From assembly GCA_014378155.1 (NCBI GenBank), contig JACMOF010000308.1, positions 1 through 9,513 of the forward strand: a DNA stretch of 9,513 nucleotides, in the 5' to 3' direction. Below, one piece after another: positions 6,875 to 9,513 of this stretch. This DNA comes from Caulobacter sp. (GTDB lineage: Bacteria; Pseudomonadota; Alphaproteobacteria; Caulobacterales; Caulobacteraceae). The notes beneath the pieces are model-generated. The model saw nothing but the letters and a program-made list of their open reading frames with translations, ran no database searches and was not told the DNA's origin. The position numbers were made by a program, and so were the translations under genes. The stretch's first letter is position 1. Each line of letters starts with the position of its first letter.

Positions 6875-7573
6875 CTAGACCCGCTCGCTCAGGCGACGCT
6901 GGATGGCCGTCGACAGGTCGTCGGCGAAGTTCTCCAGCCGGCCCGCGTACTTGCCGGCGTCGGTCGAGAACTTGTTGTAGGCGATATAGGCCGGAATGGC
7001 GGCGATCAGGCCGATGGCGGTGGCGAACAACGCCTCGGCGATCGACGGCGCCACCACGGCCAGCGAGGTGTTCTTCGACAGGGCGATGCTCTGGAAGGCG
7101 TGCATGATGCCCCACACCGTGCCGAACAGGCCGATGAACGGGCTGGCGGTGGCGACGATGGCCAGGCTGCCCAGGCCCTCCTCGGCCTTGCCGGTCTCGC
7201 GCGAGATCAGCGTGTCCATCATCCGGTCGATGCGCTGGATCAGGAAGGCGGCCTGGCTCTCGCCGATCGGACCCTTGGCCTTGGCGTCGCGCCATTCCTT
7301 CAGGGCCGACTGCAGCATGCGCGGCAGGGGATGGCGCGGATTGGCCCCGGCCTGGGCGGCGACCTCCTCCAGCCCCTGGCCGGAACCGACCTGGTCCTCG
7401 AACCGGTTGGCGGCGCCGTTCAACGCGGCGAAACGGAACAGCTTGTCGATGATCACCGCCCACGAGCCCAGCGAGGCCAGGATCAGGCCGATCATCACCG
7501 CCTTGACCACCCAGTCGGCCTGGAGGAACAGCGAGATGAAGGAAAAGCTCTGGGGGCCTGCGGCGGCGTCCAT
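6875..7573 (-). CDS. tolQ: TolQ, MotA/TolQ/ExbB-family proton-channel subunit
   Basis: TolQ forms the multimeric inner-membrane ring around TolR. The product is 232 aa, the usual length. Three membrane segments are visible: about 21-43 (WVVKAVMIGLILASLGSWAV), about 134-156 (SLAIVATASPFIGLFGTVWG) and about 172-197 (SIAEALFATAIGLIAAIPAY). Segments two and three carry the family's conserved A-T-A-S-P-F-I-G-L-F-G-T-V-W-G-I and A-P-S-I-A-E-A-L-x-A-T-A-x-G-L signatures. A long cytoplasmic loop lies between segments one and two. The ATG at 7573 has GGAG about 10 bases upstream. It lies 139 bases after ybgC, enough for a separate promoter, and is followed almost immediately by tolR. Confidence 0.96.
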   Translation of the reverse strand: MDAAAGPQSFSFISLFLQADWVVKAVMIGLILASLGSWAVIIDKLFRFAALNGAANRFEDQVGSGQGLEEVAAQAGANPRHPLPRMLQSALKEWRDAKAKGPIGESQAAFLIQRIDRMMDTLISRETGKAEEGLGSLAIVATASPFIGLFGTVWGIMHAFQSIALSKNTSLAVVAPSIAEALFATAIGLIAAIPAYIAYNKFSTDAGKYAGRLENFADDLSTAIQRRLSERV

Positions 7574-7712
7574 GCGGGGTCAGCTCCGTCGGGGCGTCTA
7601 ATCGTAGGAGCAGGTCATAGCGCACCCGCTCAGGTTCCGTTGCGCCTTACTGGCATGAAGCGGCGCAATGGTGAAACTATGACGCCTGGCGGGCGGGATG
7701 GTTTTTGATTGC
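7574..7712 (-). promoter_or_regulatory. YbgC-tolQ gap with a possible tolQ promoter
   Basis: This 139-base gap separates ybgC from tolQRAB. On the minus strand GCTATGAC (7621-7614) matches the Caulobacter housekeeping -10 consensus GCTANAWC at 7 of 8 positions and would give a leader of about 35 bases. No good TTGACG-type -35 is present at the expected distance. I see no terminator for ybgC, so read-through from ybgC into tolQ is also possible. Confidence 0.25.
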
Positions 7713-8177
7713 TCAAGCTTGAACCTCAAGCCACGGCGCGAGCTTGGCCGCCATCTCCGGCGCGGGCTTGCGCGGCCGGCCGCCCAGGGTGATGCACACC
7801 GCCTCGCCCGCCGCCTGGGCGATCAGGTCATCGCCACGCGTAAGCGTCTGGCTGAAGAACAGCCGCACGCCCTTGATCCGGTCATAACAAGTGCGCACCA
7901 GAAGGGCGTCGTCGACCCGCGCGGCCTTCTTGAAGTCCAGCGCCATACGGGTGATCGCGAAGGCCGTATCGACCGCCGCCAGCTCGGTGTGCGAAATCCC
8001 CACCAGCCGAAAGAAGTCGCTCCGCCCGCGCTCGAAATAGCGCAGATAGTTGGCGTGATAGACGAGGCCGGAGAAGTCGGTGTCCTCGTAGTATATGCGC
8101 ACCGGCAGTCGGTGCTCGCGGCCCTCGAAAACGCCGGCGGTGGGTTCGATCATCCTGGACTCCGGCTTGAGCGACAT
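7713..8177 (-). CDS. ybgC: YbgC, acyl-CoA thioesterase of the Tol-Pal cluster
   Basis: YbgC is a hotdog-fold thioesterase that hydrolyses acyl-CoA in the cytoplasm; its link to Tol-Pal is conserved by position, but its role there is unclear. The product is 154 aa. The 4-hydroxybenzoyl-CoA thioesterase signature is complete: YYEDTDFSGLVYHANYLRYFERGRSDFFR (29-57), with Asp34 in the D-T-D-x2-G-x-V-Y-H motif as the expected catalytic residue. The rest is typical (FAITRMALDFKKAARVDDAL). The ATG at 8177 is chosen over the longer open frame to 8579 because GGGAG lies 6 bases upstream and the upstream frame covers the opposite-strand antitoxin gene. An ATG at 8153 is also possible. It heads the tol genes and starts only 36 bases from the divergent antitoxin gene. 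Confidence 0.95.
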   Translation of the reverse strand: MSLKPESRMIEPTAGVFEGREHRLPVRIYYEDTDFSGLVYHANYLRYFERGRSDFFRLVGISHTELAAVDTAFAITRMALDFKKAARVDDALLVRTCYDRIKGVRLFFSQTLTRGDDLIAQAAGEAVCITLGGRPRKPAPEMAAKLAPWLEVQA

Positions 8178-8178
8178 C

Positions 8179-8207
8179 TTGGGCTCCCGCCCTTGTAGTG
8201 CTATGCT
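8179..8207 (+). promoter_or_regulatory. Possible promoter of the toxin-antitoxin module
   Basis: TTGGGC (8179-8184) and TATGCT (8202-8207) are separated by 17 bases, a standard spacing, although each hexamer matches consensus only in part. The predicted transcription start falls at about the antitoxin ATG (8214), and no ribosome-binding site precedes that ATG. A leaderless mRNA is therefore plausible. The -35 lies against the ybgC ribosome-binding site. Confidence 0.35.
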
Positions 8208-8213
8208 GGCCCC

Positions 8214-8390
8214 ATGAAAATCGAGCCTTCCCTGTTCGATGAGATTGATGACGACGCCGAGGCCGCCGCCGACGCGCGGGCCGAGGCCGACGTCGCGGCG
8301 GGCCGCACGATTAGCCATGAGGCGGTCACGCGCTGGCTGGCGTCCTGGGCCAGCGGCGCACCTACGGCGCCTCCCAAGCCAGGTGACTAG
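8214..8390 (+). CDS. Putative antitoxin of a RelE/ParE-type toxin-antitoxin module
   Basis: This is a 58-aa, strongly acidic small protein, rich in Ala, Asp and Glu. Its C-terminal half reads ARAEADVAAGRTISHEAVTRWLASW, a pattern common in short antitoxins encoded just before RelE/ParE toxins (A-G-R-x-[IV]-x-H-E-x-V followed by a W-L-x-x-W segment). This assignment is from recalled family pattern plus context, not from a search. No ribbon-helix-helix DNA-binding domain is evident. The ATG at 8214 is the only sensible start and has no upstream Shine-Dalgarno. The toxin-like frame begins 3 bases after its stop, the usual two-gene arrangement. It is intact while its partner is frameshifted, so it may be an orphan. 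It lies divergent to ybgC and opposite to all neighbours, consistent with acquisition. Confidence 0.72.
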   Translation: MKIEPSLFDEIDDDAEAAADARAEADVAAGRTISHEAVTRWLASWASGAPTAPPKPGD

Positions 8391-8393
8391 GCC

Positions 8394-8665
8394 TTGCGTC
8401 GGGTGATCTGGACGAGCGAGGCCATCGCCAATCTCAACAATATCTTCCGCTATATCGCCGGCTTCAACCCGTCGGCCGCCGCGCGCCTGGCGCAGCGGTT
8501 GCAGACGGCGGCCAATAGCCTGATCGATCATCCCGAACGCGGCGCCCCGCTTCGCGCGGGTTACGCGAACTGGCCGCAATCCATCCCTATCTGATCCGTT
8601 ATCGGTTTTCCGGTGAGACCGTGGTCATCCTGCGCATCCGCCATGGCGCACAAGAGCCAGACTAG
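8394..8665 (+). pseudogene. RelE/ParE-family toxin gene broken by a one-base frameshift
   Basis: From TTG at 8394 the first frame reads RRVIWTSEAIANLNNIFRYI, then RLAQRLQTAANSLIDHPERGAPLRAGY, a good match to the ParE/RelE fold (V-x-W-T/S-x-x-A start, helix pair, H-P-x-x-G). It then runs into ANWPQSIPI and a TGA at 8592-8594, giving only 66 aa. In the next frame, from 8564, the sequence continues RELAAIHPYLIRYRFSGETV and ends with the typical ILRIRHGAQEPD and TAG at 8663-8665. Joining the frames at about 8562-8564 (GGTTA-CGCGAA), with one missing base restored, gives about 90 residues, the normal family length. The lost part includes the last beta strands with the R-x-R-H-G segment, so toxicity is probably lost. 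A sequencing error cannot be excluded. Confidence 0.85.
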
Positions 8666-8769
8666 AGCATTTCCCGACCTGACTGCGTCAGGCCGTGATC
8701 TCTAATCTGTTGTTTTGACGCATTTTTCTTCACGCGAACCGGAACCACTTCGCTCGAAAAATGCTCTAG
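8662..8769. repeat. 108-bp palindromic repeat with 11-bp terminal inverted repeats
   Basis: CTAGAGCATTT at 8662-8672 is perfectly repeated in inverse at 8759-8769. Inside are a small hairpin CCTGAC-TGC-GTCAGG (8678-8692), TTGTTTTGACGCATTTTTC and GCGAACCGG. This resembles the AGAGCATTTTC...GCGTGAAG...GCGTCAAAAC repeats that I recall as common in Caulobacter and other alphaproteobacterial genomes; no search was run. It lies between the convergent toxin and 52-aa genes. The left end contains the toxin's TAG stop codon. It is too small to encode a transposase, so it would be a non-autonomous element. Confidence 0.8.
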
Positions 8770-8786
8770 TGGGTCTGGGCCTTGGC

Positions 8787-8945
8787 CTAGGTCACGATGA
8801 ACTCGCCGAGCTCCAGAGCTTGGCGCGCAATGAGCTCGACCGGGTCGCTGTGCGGTTCCTTGAGTTTGAGCACCAAGACGCCGTCGTCATCCCAGAGGGC
8901 GATGTCGCCGCCGGCGAATTCGAAGGTCGCCTCTCCGCGCTCCAT
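8787..8945 (-). CDS. Small acidic protein of unknown function, coupled to ruvB
   Basis: This is a 52-aa product that I do not recognise as a named family. It begins [20 protein letters not shown] and contains LVLKLKEPHSDPVELIARQALELGEFIV; there is no signal peptide or membrane segment. The ATG at 8945 shares one base with the ruvB stop (TGATG), and GGAGGAGG lies 5 bases upstream inside the ruvB end, so it is almost certainly translated by coupling with ruvB. The longer open frame to 9035 would only overlap ruvB. The H-x-D-P-V-E-L segment is the sort found in small conserved alphaproteobacterial proteins, but that is from memory. A role near RuvB is suggested only by position. Confidence 0.75.
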   Translation of the reverse strand: MERGEATFEFAGGDIALWDDDGVLVLKLKEPHSDPVELIARQALELGEFIVT

Positions 8946-9513
8946 CACGCCTCCTCCCCGAACAGCCCGCCCTGCACGATCTTCGGCGCGCTCACCGGCT
9001 CCTGCAAGCCCAGGTGCAGATAAGCCTTGCCACAAGCCATCCGCCCGCGCGGGGTGCGCTGGATGAAGCCCTGCTGCATCAGATAGGGCTCGATGACGTC
9101 CTCGACCGCGTCGCGGGCCTCGGCGATGGCGTAGGCCAGGGTCTCGACGCCGGCCGGGCCGCCGCCATAGTTCTCGATCAGGGCCCGCAGGTAGCGGCGG
9201 TCCAGGGAGTCCAATCCGAGTTGCTCGCCTTCAAGCCGCGTCAGGGCCAGGCCGGCCGCCTTTCGGCCGATGACGCTGGCGCCGTCGGCCTCGGCGAAGC
9301 CGCGCACCCGGCGCAGCAGGCGGCCGGCGACCCGGGGCGTGCCCCGCGCCCGGGCGGCGATCTCGGCGGCGCCCTCCTCGTTCAGCGGCGCACCCATCTT
9401 GCGGGCGGCGCCCAGCAGCACGAGCGGCAGCCCCTTGGGCGTGTAGAATCCCAGGCGGATAGGGATGCCGAAACGGTCGCGCAGGGGCGTCGCCAGCATG
9501 CCCGCCCGCGTCG
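8945..9513 (-). CDS. ruvB: RuvB, Holliday-junction branch-migration ATPase (3' part)
   Basis: RuvB is the hexameric AAA+ motor that, with RuvA, drives branch migration of Holliday junctions. About 189 codons are visible and the N-terminal Walker A/B part lies beyond the right edge. The first visible residues, [23 protein letters not shown], are the classic stretch that includes the arginine-finger segment PLRDRFG. Next come the sensor 2 region ([20 protein letters not shown]) and the C-terminal winged-helix domain ([50 protein letters not shown]). The protein ends a little after the conserved A-Y-x-H-L-G in GLFGEEA. It overlaps the downstream 52-aa gene by one base. Confidence 0.96.
   Translation of the reverse strand, partial: TRAGMLATPLRDRFGIPIRLGFYTPKGLPLVLLGAARKMGAPLNEEGAAEIAARARGTPRVAGRLLRRVRGFAEADGASVIGRKAAGLALTRLEGEQLGLDSLDRRYLRALIENYGGGPAGVETLAYAIAEARDAVEDVIEPYLMQQGFIQRTPRGRMACGKAYLHLGLQEPVSAPKIVQGGLFGEEA

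Noticed and set aside
8178..8579. Longer ybgC start with about 134 extra residues.
   Set aside because: The extension overlaps the antitoxin and toxin genes on the other strand. The ATG at 8177 has a good ribosome-binding site and gives the normal family length.

Overview
This is a G+C-rich chromosomal window, most likely from a Caulobacter-like alphaproteobacterium (Caulobacterales). That placement is an inference. It rests on the gene order ruvB / ybgC-tolQ-tolR-tolA-tolB-pal-cpoB / tilS / ftsH, on the sequence style of the proteins, and on dispersed palindromic repeats (TCATCCCGGC-type hairpins, CCTCCCCC/GGGGGAGG elements, AGAGCATTT elements) of the kind scattered through such genomes. All core genes are on the minus strand, so transcription runs from right to left.

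Layout from right to left. The 3' part of ruvB (8945-9513, cut by the window edge) overlaps a 52-codon gene by one base (8787-8945). Next, on the opposite strand, is a small type II toxin-antitoxin module: a 58-aa antitoxin gene (8214-8390) and a RelE/ParE-like toxin gene (8394-8665) broken by a single-base frameshift. The toxin stop codon lies in the terminal inverted repeat of a 108-bp palindromic element (8662-8769). Then comes the Tol-Pal cluster: ybgC (7713-8177), tolQ (6875-7573), tolR (6349-6870), tolA (5312-6199), tolB (3981-5297), pal (3227-3781) and cpoB (2185-3027). It ends with tilS (776-2137) and the 5' third of ftsH (1-699, cut by the window edge).

How the genes work together. 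TolQ, TolR and TolA form the proton-driven inner-membrane complex. TolB and the lipoprotein Pal form the outer-membrane/peptidoglycan end, and CpoB links the machine to cell-wall synthesis during constriction. YbgC is the acyl-CoA thioesterase that commonly heads this operon. TilS (tRNA-Ile lysidine synthetase) and FtsH (membrane AAA protease) are a conserved but functionally separate pair. RuvB is the Holliday-junction branch-migration motor.

The unexpected content is in the repeats. Two copies of one palindromic repeat family sit inside the tilS reading frame, in the same orientation and the same frame, and both encode a G-E-V-[AS]-A-[KQ]-P peptide. A compact relative of the long tolR-tolA palindrome forms a terminator-like hairpin against the TTG start of tilS. 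A 33-bp-stem palindrome separates tolR from tolA. A 7-bp unit repeated seven times lies just after the pal stop codon. I did not find a wholly new multi-gene system. The in-frame repeats in tilS and the decayed toxin-antitoxin module are the strongest leads.
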